25,807 nucleotides of DNA. It comes from Undibacterium sp. Its GTDB lineage: Bacteria; Pseudomonadota; Gammaproteobacteria; Burkholderiales; Burkholderiaceae. Positions 7,553 through 16,067 of the stretch are shown here, piece by piece; within the stretch, counting starts at the first letter, position 1; the number at the start of each line of letters is the position of its first letter. The DNA lies in NCBI GenBank assembly GCA_014376575.1, contig JACMRF010000106.1, forward strand, positions 1 to 25,807. Direction: 5' to 3'. A program made the position numbers and the translations under genes. Below the pieces are notes generated by a model. That model did not search any database, was not told where the DNA came from, and saw only the letters and a program-made list of their open reading frames with translations.

Positions 7553-8423
7553 TTTTATTCCTTGCCACGTTGCGGATCTGCTCCACCACGACTGCCTCGT
7601 CCAGCAAGACATCAAGCGCAGGAATATTAGTGTCCCATTCGATTAATGTAGGAATTTCAGTACCTAATAAAAGACAGGCATCTTGATATAGCGACCACAC
7701 TTGTTGATCAACACGACTACCATGATGATCGATGACGCAATCGGGGGCAACCAAATGCCCAGCAAGATGAATCTCTCCAATGCTGGCTTTAGGAAGTTGA
7801 GCAAAGCATTGCAGCGCTGCGCTGGCATTTTCGCCATGATTGCATTGATTGACGAAGAGATTATTCACATCTAACAAAATACCGCAGCCGGTATGCTTGA
7901 CCAGTTCAACTAAAAATTCTGCCTCTGACATGGCATCATCAGCAAACCGCAAATAGGTCGAGACATTTTCTATCAATACAGGACGTTTTAACGCATCTTG
8001 TAATTGCCCGATACGGTCACTAACAAGATTAAAGGCTTCCTGGGTCAAAGGCAGAGGTAACAAATCATTCATATGTCGCCCCACAACGCTTCCCCAGCAC
8101 AAATGTTCAGAGACTAAAGAGGGTTCAACACGCTCGATTAATCGTTTTAATTTTTCTATATGCGAAAGTGAAAATCCTTGGGCGGAACCAAGACCAAGAC
8201 CAACACCGTGCAAGCTCAAAGGATAATCACGACGCAATTGAAGCAGAACATGTAGGTCGTAACCGCCATCACCAAAATAATTTTCCGAATGAACTTCCAA
8301 CCAATCGATCTTGGCTGGTGCATTCAAAAAATCTTGGTAGTGCTGGCTACGCAAACCCACACCGTTGCCATACAGGCTTAATGCGGGTTGGCGTAGCTGA
8401 GGCGTAGAAATAGAGTTATCCAC
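7542..8423 (-). CDS. bufB: DUF692 multinuclear non-haem iron oxygenase (MNIO), BufB
   Basis: A 293-residue TIM-barrel enzyme of the DUF692/MNIO family. Family members use two or three iron ions to modify cysteines of ribosomal peptides; in bufferin operons BufB converts cysteines of BufA to thiooxazoles that bind copper. Expected metal-site residues are present: His72 ([10 protein letters not shown]), His107 (SEHLCW), Glu152 (IENVSTY), Asp185 (LLDVNNLF), His196 (NHGENA), His219 and His223 (IHLAGH), Asp232 (IDHHGSRV) and Glu262 (IEWDTNIP). It starts with GTG at 8423, 12 bases after bufA1; the ribosome site is weak. It overlaps bufC. The assignment is firm; the exact peptide product is inferred from the family. 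Confidence 0.94.
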   Translation of the reverse strand: MDNSISTPQLRQPALSLYGNGVGLRSQHYQDFLNAPAKIDWLEVHSENYFGDGGYDLHVLLQLRRDYPLSLHGVGLGLGSAQGFSLSHIEKLKRLIERVEPSLVSEHLCWGSVVGRHMNDLLPLPLTQEAFNLVSDRIGQLQDALKRPVLIENVSTYLRFADDAMSEAEFLVELVKHTGCGILLDVNNLFVNQCNHGENASAALQCFAQLPKASIGEIHLAGHLVAPDCVIDHHGSRVDQQVWSLYQDACLLLGTEIPTLIEWDTNIPALDVLLDEAVVVEQIRNVARNKIGH

Positions 8424-8435
8424 GTAGTCTCAAAA

Positions 8436-8690
8436 TTATGCTTTAGGGGCTTCCGTTTTTCCGCCCATTTTTTCACAAGTGCCTGCTGGTACTTTTTTCC
8501 ATTCATTAGGATCCATATCTTTTTTCCCTTGGCCAGCGCATGAATGTGTACCGTTTTTGGTTGCGCAATCATTTTGACCCGCCTTGGCAACGCCAAAACA
8601 TTTTTCATTTTTGACAGGATCAGCTGCCATCGCCATAGAGGAACCCAACAAACCAGCCAACGCTACTGCAACCAATGCTTTATTACTCAT
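8436..8690 (-). CDS. bufA1: Bufferin precursor peptide BufA1 (DUF2282)
   Basis: A small exported peptide precursor of 84 residues, DUF2282 type. Residues 1-22 are a signal peptide (hydrophobic [12 protein letters not shown], cut near AMAA). The mature part has the four conserved cysteines Cys31 (EKCFGVAK), Cys42 (NDCATK), Cys51 (HSCAGQ) and Cys72 (GTCEK), and a conserved [10 protein letters not shown] segment. Two ATGs lie six bases apart; AAGGAG abuts the first, at 8696, but is properly spaced (six bases) from the second, at 8690, which therefore is the likely start. In known bufferins these cysteines are modified by BufB and the peptide is exported to the periplasm to sequester copper. It heads the operon bufA1-B-C-D. 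Confidence 0.92.
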   Translation of the reverse strand: MSNKALVAVALAGLLGSSMAMAADPVKNEKCFGVAKAGQNDCATKNGTHSCAGQGKKDMDPNEWKKVPAGTCEKMGGKTEAPKA

Positions 8691-8755
8691 GTCCATCTCC
8701 TTAATAATATAAAAAAACCTAACCTAAACGGGCCAATCATTCAAACTACAACAAA

Positions 8756-8782
8756 TAGTCGATCGATGTGAAAGTACCTTAC
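8756..8782 (-). promoter_or_regulatory. Candidate ECF-sigma-type promoter of the bufferin operon
   Basis: On the minus strand GTAAGG (8777-8782) and CGACTA (8756-8761) are separated by 15 bases, about 65 bases upstream of bufA1. Bufferin-type operons are often controlled by ECF sigma factors with GTAA-type -35 and CG-rich -10 elements, for example SigF in Caulobacter. No sigma-factor gene lies in the window. The remainder of the 8697-8937 gap shows only T/A-rich DNA. Confidence 0.3.
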
Positions 8783-8937
8783 ACTTTTTTTTGATTTTTT
8801 TCTTCTCTTTTTACTTTCCAAATTCTCCTGAAGCAAGGTGAGCGATATATTTCCAATCAAGTCATCGAAAATCTATGTGTATCTCGGTTAATGTATACTC
8901 GTGTCCTGTTAAATTTAAAGAATAGCATTGGATTTTT

Positions 8938-9156
8938 ATGCAAAAATTATCATTTACGCTCGATGGAGAGTATGTGGAAGTTAATCAATTATTGAAACTG
9001 GTCGGATTATGTGACAGCGGTGGCGCAGGCAAAGTTATTGTTGCTGGCGGCACAGTTAAGGTTGACGGCAAGCAGGAACTACGCAAGACGGCAAAAATAC
9101 GCGCTGGTCAGGTAGTTACTCTTGGCTATGTATCAATTAAAGTTCAAACTGCTTAA
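8938..9156 (+). CDS. S4 domain RNA-binding protein, YbcJ-like
   Basis: A 72-residue single-domain protein made of an S4 RNA-binding fold: LSFTLDGEYVEVNQLLKLVGLCDSGG followed by VAGGTVKVDGKQE (quoted in parts), with the glycine-rich turn and the G-x-V-x-V-D-G motif usual for YbcJ and its relatives. It probably binds structured RNA such as rRNA; the cellular role of the family is not settled. It is divergent from bufA1. A possible -10 box, TATACT at 8894-8899, lies upstream without an obvious -35 box. Its TAA stop overlaps the stop of the convergent hemerythrin gene by two bases within a TTAA. Confidence 0.88.
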   Translation: MQKLSFTLDGEYVEVNQLLKLVGLCDSGGAGKVIVAGGTVKVDGKQELRKTAKIRAGQVVTLGYVSIKVQTA

Positions 9157-9581
9157 ATTTCCATTGATTCAATTACTGGGGCTGCTGATATCGCCTCTTT
9201 GATCATAAATTGTGCGAGGACGTTATCCATCGTATCGACATGATGTTCAAACCACAGAGGCATTTCTTCAGCTAAGCGTTGCCCCAAATCTGCTTCGCCC
9301 AGCTCAACGCGCCGTCGTACTTCAGTCATTACTTCCAGCACCGAGTCATGTTCTCTTTTATGGCATGCAGCCGGAGGAAATCCGGCCTCCACCATCCATT
9401 GATTCTCTTGCTCAAAATGGGCGATCGAATGAGTAATCAATACATCAAGCCGAGCAAGGAAAGTATCAGGTTGATCTTCTGATAATGCTGCGCACAAGGT
9501 AACGAACTCCTGATGTGTTTCATCCATGGGTGCGTAATTCGAACAAAGTCTTTCCGACCAACCCCAAACGATTTGCGTCAT
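9153..9581 (-). CDS. Bacteriohemerythrin
   Basis: A 142-residue single-domain hemerythrin, a four-helix bundle with a di-iron site that binds O2. The expected iron ligands are all present: His23 (DETHQEF), His55 and Glu59 (HFEQEN), His74 and His78 (CHKREHD), His114 and Asp119 (HHVDTMD). Such proteins in motile betaproteobacteria may carry or sense oxygen. The frame is open upstream to an ATG at 9725, but the extra 48 residues translate a tandem repeat and a terminator stem; the ATG at 9581, with AAGGAAA four bases upstream, is the true start. No signal peptide, so cytoplasmic. Confidence 0.93.
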   Translation of the reverse strand: MTQIVWGWSERLCSNYAPMDETHQEFVTLCAALSEDQPDTFLARLDVLITHSIAHFEQENQWMVEAGFPPAACHKREHDSVLEVMTEVRRRVELGEADLGQRLAEEMPLWFEHHVDTMDNVLAQFMIKEAISAAPVIESMEI

Positions 9582-9601
9582 ACCATTTCCTTTTGCCGAT
9601 G

Positions 9602-9646
9602 TATTAAAAGTTAAATTATTAAAAGTTGAATTATTAAAAGTTGAAT
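9602..9646. repeat. Three tandem copies of a 15-bp A/T-rich repeat
   Basis: TATTAAAAGTTAAAT (9602-9616) is followed by two copies of TATTAAAAGTTGAAT (9617-9631 and 9632-9646). The array lies just upstream of the hemerythrin start, in its leader or promoter. It could affect expression by copy-number change. It is not a CRISPR array: there are no spacers. Confidence 0.85.
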
Positions 9647-9680
9647 TATGAAGAACCTGAACAATTCCATGTTGTCGGCA

Positions 9681-9712
9681 CAAAACAAAACAGCGCCACA
9701 ATCGTGACGCTG
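9681..9712 (-). terminator. Intrinsic terminator of the yjfB-like gene
   Basis: On the minus strand a 10-pair stem with one mismatch (ACAGCG.CAC arms, 9690-9712) around a four-base loop is followed by TTTTGTTTTG. It begins about 23 bases after the stop codon of the gene at 9735 and separates it from the hemerythrin gene. Confidence 0.75.
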
Positions 9713-9734
9713 TCATTGGTAACACTATTTAATT

Positions 9735-9935
9735 TTAGGCCGTAGTATTTATATTTCGACCCAAATTTGCAGGTAGATTCTGTATCGATTTATTGTCCGG
9801 AATTGCCTCAATCAATGCGGTAGCGCTCTCAGCACTGATATTAATCGCTTTTTTTAACACAGCGATACTTACCGCTTGACTAGTACCCACATCGGCCAAC
9901 GTTGTTGCAACATTTGCAATACCTGTCACATCCAT
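9735..9935 (-). CDS. YjfB family putative motility protein
   Basis: A 66-residue protein of the YjfB_motility family (named after B. subtilis YjfB, a sigma-D regulon member). The diagnostic pattern is visible: an N-terminal DVTGIANVATTLAD, then QAVSIAVLKKAINIS and a C-terminal ALIEAIP. No signal peptide or membrane segment. The function of the family is not known; it is linked to motility mainly by regulation. The ATG has AAGGGGA six bases upstream. A sigma-28-like promoter lies directly upstream (9965-9992) and a terminator downstream, so it appears to be a one-gene unit. Confidence 0.82.
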   Translation of the reverse strand: MDVTGIANVATTLADVGTSQAVSIAVLKKAINISAESATALIEAIPDNKSIQNLPANLGRNINTTA

Positions 9936-9964
9936 GATAATTCCCCTTATCTCGTATATTGGTA

Positions 9965-9992
9965 GTAACGGCAGTTAGTACTGGCTTCTTTA
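9965..9992 (-). promoter_or_regulatory. Sigma-28 (FliA)-like promoter for the yjfB-like gene
   Basis: On the minus strand TAAA (9989-9992) and GCCGTTAC (9965-9972) match the FliA consensus TAAA-N15-GCCGATAA, with a 16-base spacer and six of eight bases in the -10 box. The predicted start falls about 20 bases before the ATG, next to its ribosome site. The -35 box overlaps the mobB stop codon. Confidence 0.45.
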
Positions 9993-10541
9993 GGCTTTTA
10001 AGGGATAGATCATAAATAAATTTTTTCCCATTGCCGCCAAGAGCCATTGCAAGACAGTTTCGGGGCTATTCAGATCCAGCCAAATCAAGCCTTGCGGCAA
10101 ATCACCTGGCGAAGCGGCATCAGAAGCAACGGCGACGATATGCTTGTCTTCCAGATAAATTGCAGGCTTGCCAATAGACGGTCGGTGGACTTCGAGCTTG
10201 GCGATTGATTCCCACTTATAGCCTTCGACTAAAGTCAGGTCAGCCGGCGCCAAGCGCAATAATAGTTCCGGCAAAGTAGGCTCGGCCACTTCGCGTAATT
10301 CATGCACCAAGGCAAAACGATAAGGCGATGACAACAACACTTCCGCTGCACCTGCCTTACGCAAGCGTGCGCTGTCTTTATGGGCAGGCTCAAGAATAAT
10401 GTCGTGATGGCTATGTTTGACTACATTGATTGTCTTGCCCTGTGCCGACAATTGGCCGAGCAAATATTCCAGCAAGGTAGTTTTGCCACTACCGGACCAA
10501 CCAACCACGCCTAACAATTGAGGTAGCATCATTTTTACCAT
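9990..10541 (-). CDS. mobB: Molybdopterin-guanine dinucleotide biosynthesis adaptor protein MobB
   Basis: A MobB GTPase of about 183 residues. It has a Walker A motif [11 protein letters not shown] near the N-terminus, the KHSHHDI segment and the [11 protein letters not shown] motif typical of MobB, which assists MobA in adding GMP to molybdenum cofactor. I use the ATG at 10541; the frame also offers a TTG at 10547 and ATGs at 10532 and 10529, and the last (MLPQLLG) matches the start of E. coli MobB best. No start has a clear ribosome site. A TATAAT (plus strand 10577-10582 as ATTATA) lies upstream on the minus strand and could be its -10 box. mobA is not in the window. Confidence 0.93.
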   Translation of the reverse strand: MVKMMLPQLLGVVGWSGSGKTTLLEYLLGQLSAQGKTINVVKHSHHDIILEPAHKDSARLRKAGAAEVLLSSPYRFALVHELREVAEPTLPELLLRLAPADLTLVEGYKWESIAKLEVHRPSIGKPAIYLEDKHIVAVASDAASPGDLPQGLIWLDLNSPETVLQWLLAAMGKNLFMIYPLKA

Positions 10542-10636
10542 AAACAAAATTGAGGGGAGTATAACGAAAAAAAATCATTATAGCCCCCGTCAACATTGCG
10601 TGAAATAGCAATACTCCACTCAGTATATTTTTTCAA

Positions 10637-13417
10637 TTAGCCACTATTGCGTAAGCCCGCTGCAATACCATTGATCGACAAATGTATGCCGCGTCGCACT
10701 CTTTCATCCTGATCGCCTTGCCGATAACGTTCAAGCAATTCTACCTGAACATGATTTAAAGGCGACAGATAAGGAAAACGGTTAACGATGGATCGTTTCA
10801 GCAAAGGATTGGCGGCCAGCAATTCATCTTGGCCTGAAATCACTTTCAATACTTCAATGGTCGCTTCGTGTTCGGCCTTGAGTCGCGGGAAAATACTATT
10901 GCGTAGCGCCTCATCTTTGACCAATTGGGCATAGCGACTGGCGATTCCGATATCGCTCTTGGCCAGGACCATTTCCATATTGGATAAAACGGTAGAGAAA
11001 AACGACCAATCCTTGAACATCGCCTGCAAAATTTGCAAGCCATTGTCCGGATGCGCTTTCAGATAACTTTGTACCGCTGAACCAAAACCGAACCAGCCAG
11101 GCAACATAAGGCGGCATTGCGACCAGCTAAATACCCAGGGAATCGCCCTTAAATCTTCAATTGCTGTCGATTTTTTACGCGAGGCGGGACGGCTGCCGAT
11201 GTTCAGGCCTGCGATTTCTGAAATCACTGTCGATTCCCAGAAATATTGCTCAAAGCCTTCAGTTTCGTACACTAGATGACGGTAAGCGCGGAACGCGTGA
11301 TCAGATAATTCTTCCATCGCCGTTAAAAATTCGGCACGCGGTGCCGCTTCGGTATGCGCCAGCAAACTCGCTTCCATGGTAGCCGCGGCCAGGACTTCCA
11401 GATTACGCCGGCCGACTTCAGGATTACCGTATTTGGCCGTGATGACTTCACCTTGCTCGGTAAGCCGGATTTGCCCTTGAACAGCGCCAGCGGGTTGCGC
11501 CAGAATGGCCTGAAAGCTAGGTCCACCACCGCGACCGACCGAGCCGCCGCGACCATGAAACAGGCGCAAGCGGATTTGATGATTCGCGAACACTTTGACC
11601 AGATCCAGTTCAGCTTTGTACAGTTCCCAGCCAGAGGTGAGGAAGCCGCCATCCTTGTTACTGTCGGAATACCCCAGCATCACTTCCTGCGCATTGCCGC
11701 GGCTAGCCAGCAAACGCGCGTAGGCGGGAATGCCGAACAGCCTGTCCATCACCGGCGCACTGACTTGCAAATCGCCGATGGTTTCAAACAAGGGAATGAT
11801 ATTGACATCGAGGCGGCCTTCGGTCGGATGCAACAAGCCTGATTCTTTGAGCAGCAAAGCCAATTCCAGCATATCTGATACGCCATCGGCTTTGGAGATG
11901 ATGCAGTTGGGCACAGCGCCTTTGCCGTATCTTTGTTGCGCGGTGCAGGCACCGCGATAGATTGCCAGTTCAGATTGCGTTTCTTCCGAATACGTTAAAT
12001 AAGGCGAAGCCAAAGGACGCGAGGAGCTAATTTCTTCGACCAAAATAGCGATGCGCTGTTCTTCGTTCAGCGCCAAATAATGCACGGCTGGATTTGCTGC
12101 CTGCAATAACTCGGCAACCACACGTTCATGCACATCGGAATTTTGGCGCAGATCAACTGGTGCTAGATAGAAACCAAATACGCGTACCGCGCGACGCAGA
12201 TGACGCAAGCGACCGCGTGTCAAGGCGGCAGAGCCATTGTTAAATAACGACTGATGAATAACATCGAGATCAGCGACCAATTCTTCAGCGCTGGCATACG
12301 CCTTAGCATCGCCACTGGCGTGAATAATAGGGTCGAGCCCGAGCAATTGTTTGTACGTACTGGCCAGGCGCGCGTAGATGCCGCTCACTGCCAGACGGTA
12401 AGGTTCATCGGCACGATGTGGCGAATGATCAGGCGAACGCTCTGCCAAAGCTTGCAAATCGGCAGAGACATTCACCAGCAAAGTCGCCATCGACAATTGC
12501 GAACCCAAGGTATGCAATTCATCGAGATAAAATTTGAAGGCGCGCGTGGCTTGCATCGCTAGGGTTTTTTCCAGCACGCTGGCTGTGACGAAGGGATTAC
12601 CGTCGCGATCGCCACCGATCCAGCTACCCATTTTCATGAAACTTGGCAATTCTATTTGTTTCAAACTGGCGTCTTTACTCGACAATAAATCTTCCAGTCC
12701 GGCATACAAGTGAGGCAATTCACGCAAGAAGGTGTAATCGTAAAAACTCAGGCCATTTTCAACTTCATCGAGCACAGACAATTTCGACATCCGTAGCATG
12801 CGGGTCTGCCACAAGGTCAGCACGGCACGCTGCATCGCCTCTTCGTTGGCGGCGGTTTCTTCTGGTGTCAATTGCATGCGATCACGCTCGTCGAGCAAAC
12901 GGGTGATCACCATCTGGCAATTCAAAATACTCTTGCGCTGCACTTCTGTCGGATGCGCAGTGAGTACCGGGCTGACTTCAGCGGTCTGAAAAAAATCTAG
13001 CAATTGTTGCGTGCTATGGCCTGTGCTATAGAGCTCTTCGATGGTGTGCGCCAGACTGCCGCGACGTGGTGCGGAACCAGCGATTAAATGCGCGCGGGTG
13101 CGGCGCACATGGTGCTGATCTTCCGCCAGATTGACCAGATGCGAAAAATAGCTGAATGCGCGTATTACCTGTGTAGTCTGGTCATTGGTCAAGGTATCAA
13201 GCGTTGATTCTAGTTCGGCGCGTGCGGCCTGATCTGCATCGCGACGAAAACGGATCGAATTTTGGCGCACGCGCTCGATCAATTCAAAAATCTGATCGCC
13301 ATGCTGGTTGCGCACGGTGTCACCCAGTATGCGGCCCAGGTGGCGAATATCTTCGCGCAGGCTGAGGTCTTTATCGTCTTCGGCAAGATCGACTTTGGTA
13401 TAGAGATGAGTATTCAT
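10637..13417 (-). CDS. ppc: Phosphoenolpyruvate carboxylase
   Basis: Phosphoenolpyruvate carboxylase, 926 residues, which fixes bicarbonate onto PEP to give oxaloacetate and refill the TCA cycle. Active-site motifs are intact: [12 protein letters not shown] (catalytic His near residue 155), [41 protein letters not shown] and the C-terminal LRNSG (RNTG in most homologues). The open frame runs 21 residues further to a GTG at 13480, but that extension is coded by a hairpin repeat (VPFVPFV-like), so the ATG at 13417 is the better start. It lacks a recognisable ribosome site. It follows pgi after 141 bases on the same strand. Confidence 0.97.
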   Translation of the reverse strand: MNTHLYTKVDLAEDDKDLSLREDIRHLGRILGDTVRNQHGDQIFELIERVRQNSIRFRRDADQAARAELESTLDTLTNDQTTQVIRAFSYFSHLVNLAEDQHHVRRTRAHLIAGSAPRRGSLAHTIEELYSTGHSTQQLLDFFQTAEVSPVLTAHPTEVQRKSILNCQMVITRLLDERDRMQLTPEETAANEEAMQRAVLTLWQTRMLRMSKLSVLDEVENGLSFYDYTFLRELPHLYAGLEDLLSSKDASLKQIELPSFMKMGSWIGGDRDGNPFVTASVLEKTLAMQATRAFKFYLDELHTLGSQLSMATLLVNVSADLQALAERSPDHSPHRADEPYRLAVSGIYARLASTYKQLLGLDPIIHASGDAKAYASAEELVADLDVIHQSLFNNGSAALTRGRLRHLRRAVRVFGFYLAPVDLRQNSDVHERVVAELLQAANPAVHYLALNEEQRIAILVEEISSSRPLASPYLTYSEETQSELAIYRGACTAQQRYGKGAVPNCIISKADGVSDMLELALLLKESGLLHPTEGRLDVNIIPLFETIGDLQVSAPVMDRLFGIPAYARLLASRGNAQEVMLGYSDSNKDGGFLTSGWELYKAELDLVKVFANHQIRLRLFHGRGGSVGRGGGPSFQAILAQPAGAVQGQIRLTEQGEVITAKYGNPEVGRRNLEVLAAATMEASLLAHTEAAPRAEFLTAMEELSDHAFRAYRHLVYETEGFEQYFWESTVISEIAGLNIGSRPASRKKSTAIEDLRAIPWVFSWSQCRLMLPGWFGFGSAVQSYLKAHPDNGLQILQAMFKDWSFFSTVLSNMEMVLAKSDIGIASRYAQLVKDEALRNSIFPRLKAEHEATIEVLKVISGQDELLAANPLLKRSIVNRFPYLSPLNHVQVELLERYRQGDQDERVRRGIHLSINGIAAGLRNSG

Positions 13418-13456
13418 ACGGGAGATTTGTTCGCAAGATCGTTGTGTAAAATTTTC

Positions 13457-13502
13457 GTCCACGAAAGGCACGAAAGGCACAAAAATCGTGTCTTTCGTGG
13501 AC
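13457..13502. repeat. 16-pair hairpin repeat between pgi and ppc
   Basis: GTCCACGAAAGGCACG (13457-13472) pairs with CGTGTCTTTCGTGGAC (13487-13502): 15 Watson-Crick pairs and one G-T pair around a 14-base loop that holds another copy of AAAGGCAC. The motif is itself repetitive (CACGAAAGG twice). On the plus strand it is followed by a run of T, but no plus-strand gene precedes it. On the minus strand, the direction of pgi and ppc, only four T follow. It looks like a dispersed intergenic repeat, which might also attenuate transcription into ppc. Confidence 0.75.
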
Positions 13503-13558
13503 AGCTTTTTTGCATTTCTAAAATGACCGGTCTGAGCTTGCCAGGGCGTCAGGCTGAA

Positions 13559-15199
13559 TCAGCTTGACTTATGGATAGCACCCTTATTGCGCCGACGAAT
13601 CGCCTGCAACAAACCACGGGTAGAACTGTCGTATTCTTCTTTCACGGCGTCTGGATCGAGGCTGATCAATTGCTGCGCCAGTGATTTACCCAGCTCGACG
13701 CCCCACTGATCAAAAGCATTGATTTCCCAGATCACTGACTGCACAAATACCTTGTGCTCATACAGGGCGATCAGCGCGCCCAAGGAGCGTGGTGTCAGAG
13801 AATCGAGCAGCAAAGTCGAGGTTGGGCGATTGCCTTCAAATACGCGCGGGGCCAACATTTTTTCGGGCAAATCACCGAGTTCCGTCCTGACTTCCTGCAT
13901 GCTTTTGCCCAAGGCCATCGCCTTGGATTGGGCAAAACAGTTCGCCAGCAAGGCCTTATTATGCCCAGGCAGACCAGCATCATCTTCCGCCACCACGATA
14001 AAATCGGTAGGGATAATCGTCGCGCCCTGATGCAATAACTGGAAGTAAGCATGCTGGCCATTGGTGCCGGCTTCGCCAAACAAGATCGGCGAGGTTGTGT
14101 AATCAACGCGCTGGCCTTCACGCGTCACCGACTTGCCGTTACTTTCCATTTCCAGCTGCTGCAAGTAGGCCGGCAAGCGCGTCATGCGCTGGTGGTAAGG
14201 CGCGATCGACAAGGCTTGCAAACCCATGAAATTAATATTCCAGACGCCTATCAGGGCCATCAATACCGGCAGGTTTTCTTCCAGCGGCGCCTGGGCAAAA
14301 TGCAGATCCATCTCATGCGCACCGGCCAGCATTTCTTCAAAGCGGTCAGCGCCCACATACAGAGCAATCGACAGACCAATCGCGCTCCACATCGAGTAAC
14401 GGCCGCCCGCCCAGTTCCAGAACGGGAAGACGTTTTCCGCCGCGATACCAAATTCGGCAGCAGCTTCTACATTGGTGCTGAGCGCGACAAAGTGCTGCTT
14501 GATCTGCTCTTCAGGGCAACCGTGACTCAGCATCCAGTCGCGTGCGGTTCTGGCGTTGGTCAGGGTTTCCATCGTCACAAAGGTTTTAGAGGCGACGACA
14601 AACAAGGTCGTTTCAGGATCCGCATTAGCGAGTGCATCAGCAACATGTCGCCCATCAACATTGGACACAAAATGCAAGGACAGATTTTTTTGCGACCAAG
14701 GCGCTAAGGCGATACACGCCATCTGCGGCCCGAGATCAGAGCCACCGATACCGATATTGACAATGGTACGGATCGCTTTGCCGGTGAATCCTAGCCAGCG
14801 CCCTTCTCTAACTGCGTCACTAAAGCTGCGCATTTGCGCCAGCACGCGATGTACATCTGCGGCGATATTTTCGCCATTGAGATTAAACGCTTCACCTTTT
14901 GGCAAGCGCAATACCGTGTGCAATACCGCACGATTTTCAGTGTGATTGATGGCCTCGCCACGCAACATGGCATCACGGCGTGACTCTACCTCTTGCTGCC
15001 TGGCCAGTGCCAGCAGATTGAGTTTGGCAGTGGTGTCCATTCTTTGCTTGGAATAGTCGAGCAACATACCGCAAGCTGACGCAGAGAAATGCGTAAAACG
15101 TTGCGGATCAGACTGAAATAATTCCTTCAGACTGGGCATGTTGTTGGCACGTTGCTGCAACAGGCACCACATTGGAGTACGGGAAACAGAAATTGCCAT
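13559..15199 (-). CDS. pgi: Glucose-6-phosphate isomerase
   Basis: Glucose-6-phosphate isomerase of 546 residues, interconverting glucose-6-phosphate and fructose-6-phosphate in the cytoplasm. Family motifs: IGIGGSDLGP, VASKTFVTMETLTNA, the PGI signature GGRYSMWSAIGLSIAL, GTNGQHAYFQLLHQG (catalytic His) and FDQWGVELGK (catalytic Lys). The length equals that of E. coli Pgi (549) and the N-terminus (RTPMWCLLQQ aligning with QTAAWQALQK) supports the ATG at 15199. With the Entner-Doudoroff genes beside it, the enzyme probably also recycles fructose-6-phosphate. Two TTATACT boxes upstream may be -10 elements. Confidence 0.98.
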   Translation of the reverse strand: MAISVSRTPMWCLLQQRANNMPSLKELFQSDPQRFTHFSASACGMLLDYSKQRMDTTAKLNLLALARQQEVESRRDAMLRGEAINHTENRAVLHTVLRLPKGEAFNLNGENIAADVHRVLAQMRSFSDAVREGRWLGFTGKAIRTIVNIGIGGSDLGPQMACIALAPWSQKNLSLHFVSNVDGRHVADALANADPETTLFVVASKTFVTMETLTNARTARDWMLSHGCPEEQIKQHFVALSTNVEAAAEFGIAAENVFPFWNWAGGRYSMWSAIGLSIALYVGADRFEEMLAGAHEMDLHFAQAPLEENLPVLMALIGVWNINFMGLQALSIAPYHQRMTRLPAYLQQLEMESNGKSVTREGQRVDYTTSPILFGEAGTNGQHAYFQLLHQGATIIPTDFIVVAEDDAGLPGHNKALLANCFAQSKAMALGKSMQEVRTELGDLPEKMLAPRVFEGNRPTSTLLLDSLTPRSLGALIALYEHKVFVQSVIWEINAFDQWGVELGKSLAQQLISLDPDAVKEEYDSSTRGLLQAIRRRNKGAIHKSS

Positions 15200-15248
15200 G
15201 ATCGTGATTACGAGTAGATAAAATGACTAGGATGAGCAAACGAAAATG

Positions 15249-15269
15249 AGTATAAATGAGGGAGTATAA
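15249..15269 (-). promoter_or_regulatory. Two TTATACT boxes upstream of pgi
   Basis: On the minus strand TTATACT occurs at 15263-15269 and again at 15249-15255, 14 bases apart and 50-70 bases upstream of the pgi start. Each resembles a sigma-70 -10 box, but I see no matching -35 box. The rest of the eda-pgi gap (15200-15352) shows no clear terminator. Confidence 0.2.
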
Positions 15270-15352
15270 GTAGATGTATGCCGAATGCGCTTACTGCCAT
15301 TGCGTTTTTAACAGATAAACTACTATACTCACCCCCAGTACACTAAACCGGA

Positions 15353-15991
15353 TCACTTCCCGGAAGCTGCGGCTTGTGCGGCCAGCAAGGCAACTGCTTG
15401 CCAATCATTGGCAGCAATCAGCGCTGCCGGACACATCCATGAGCCGCCGACGCACAAAATATTTGACTGCTGCAACAACTGCGGGGTCGATTCCACCGTG
15501 ACGCCGCCCGTCAAACAAAAACGTACATCAGGAAATGGCCCGCCTAAGGCCTTTGCCATCTTGAGGCTACCGACGATATCAGATGGAAATAACTTGACCA
15601 CATTAAAGCCATGCTCCAACGCCAGCATCAAATCACTCGGACCACCCACACCAGGAAAATACGGCAAACCAGATTCGGCAGCCGCTTTTGCCAGCACAGG
15701 AGTAATGCCAGGGCTAATACCGAAAGCGGCACCAGTTTCTCTTACGGCATCAAGTTGCGCTGGCGTCAGAATTGTTCCGGCACCGACCGTTACCGTTGGG
15801 CAAGCCTTGACCACTTCACGCAATACCGTCATCGCGTTTGGCGTACGTAGCGTGATTTCTATCGCAGGCAAACCGTTTTCCGCCAGCGTCGTGACGCAAC
15901 GGATAGCCTGATCAACATCGTCAGTCACCAGAATAGGCAACACGCGGATTTGGGCGAGTTGGGCGATGATGCTTTGCTTGGTATGGGTCAT
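15353..15991 (-). CDS. eda: KDPG aldolase (2-dehydro-3-deoxy-phosphogluconate aldolase)
   Basis: A 212-residue class I aldolase that splits 2-keto-3-deoxy-6-phosphogluconate into pyruvate and glyceraldehyde-3-phosphate, the last step of the Entner-Doudoroff route. Catalytic residues are visible: Glu in LPAIEITLRT and the Schiff-base Lys in GFNVVKLFPSD. GAGTILT and FPGVGGPSDL are also typical. The frame is open to an upstream start at 16045, but the ATG at 15991 (MTHTKQS) has GAGA seven bases upstream and gives the usual length. It follows edd after 76 bases, a stretch with a 10-base direct repeat (CGGATTATTT at 16011 and 16022), so the two are probably co-transcribed. Confidence 0.97.
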   Translation of the reverse strand: MTHTKQSIIAQLAQIRVLPILVTDDVDQAIRCVTTLAENGLPAIEITLRTPNAMTVLREVVKACPTVTVGAGTILTPAQLDAVRETGAAFGISPGITPVLAKAAAESGLPYFPGVGGPSDLMLALEHGFNVVKLFPSDIVGSLKMAKALGGPFPDVRFCLTGGVTVESTPQLLQQSNILCVGGSWMCPAALIAANDWQAVALLAAQAAASGK

Positions 15992-16067
15992 GGTGGTCTC
16001 AATTGACAAACGGATTATTTGCGGATTATTTTTACGTAAAATCACTACTTACTATTTTGAATTCAAC

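Noticed and set aside
9602..9646. Possible CRISPR-like array
   Set aside because: The units are directly joined without spacers, and no cas gene is present.
9582..9725. 48-residue N-terminal extension of the hemerythrin
   Set aside because: The added part translates the tandem repeat and terminator stem, while a good ribosome site precedes the ATG at 9581.
10609..10633. Short stem ATACT/AGTAT followed by T residues after ppc
   Set aside because: The stem has only five A/T-rich pairs and its T run is on the plus strand, opposite to ppc.
11354..11842. 162-codon open frame antisense to ppc
   Set aside because: It lies within the conserved catalytic part of ppc and has no recognisable features.
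13487..13511. Plus-strand intrinsic terminator formed by the pgi-ppc hairpin and its T run
   Set aside because: No plus-strand gene lies upstream, so the T run alone does not justify a terminator call.
14051..14707. 218-codon open frame antisense to pgi
   Set aside because: It is fully inside the strongly conserved pgi gene and shows no family motif; long antisense frames are common in such genes.
15408..15911. 167-codon open frame antisense to eda
   Set aside because: It lies wholly within eda and mirrors its codon pattern.
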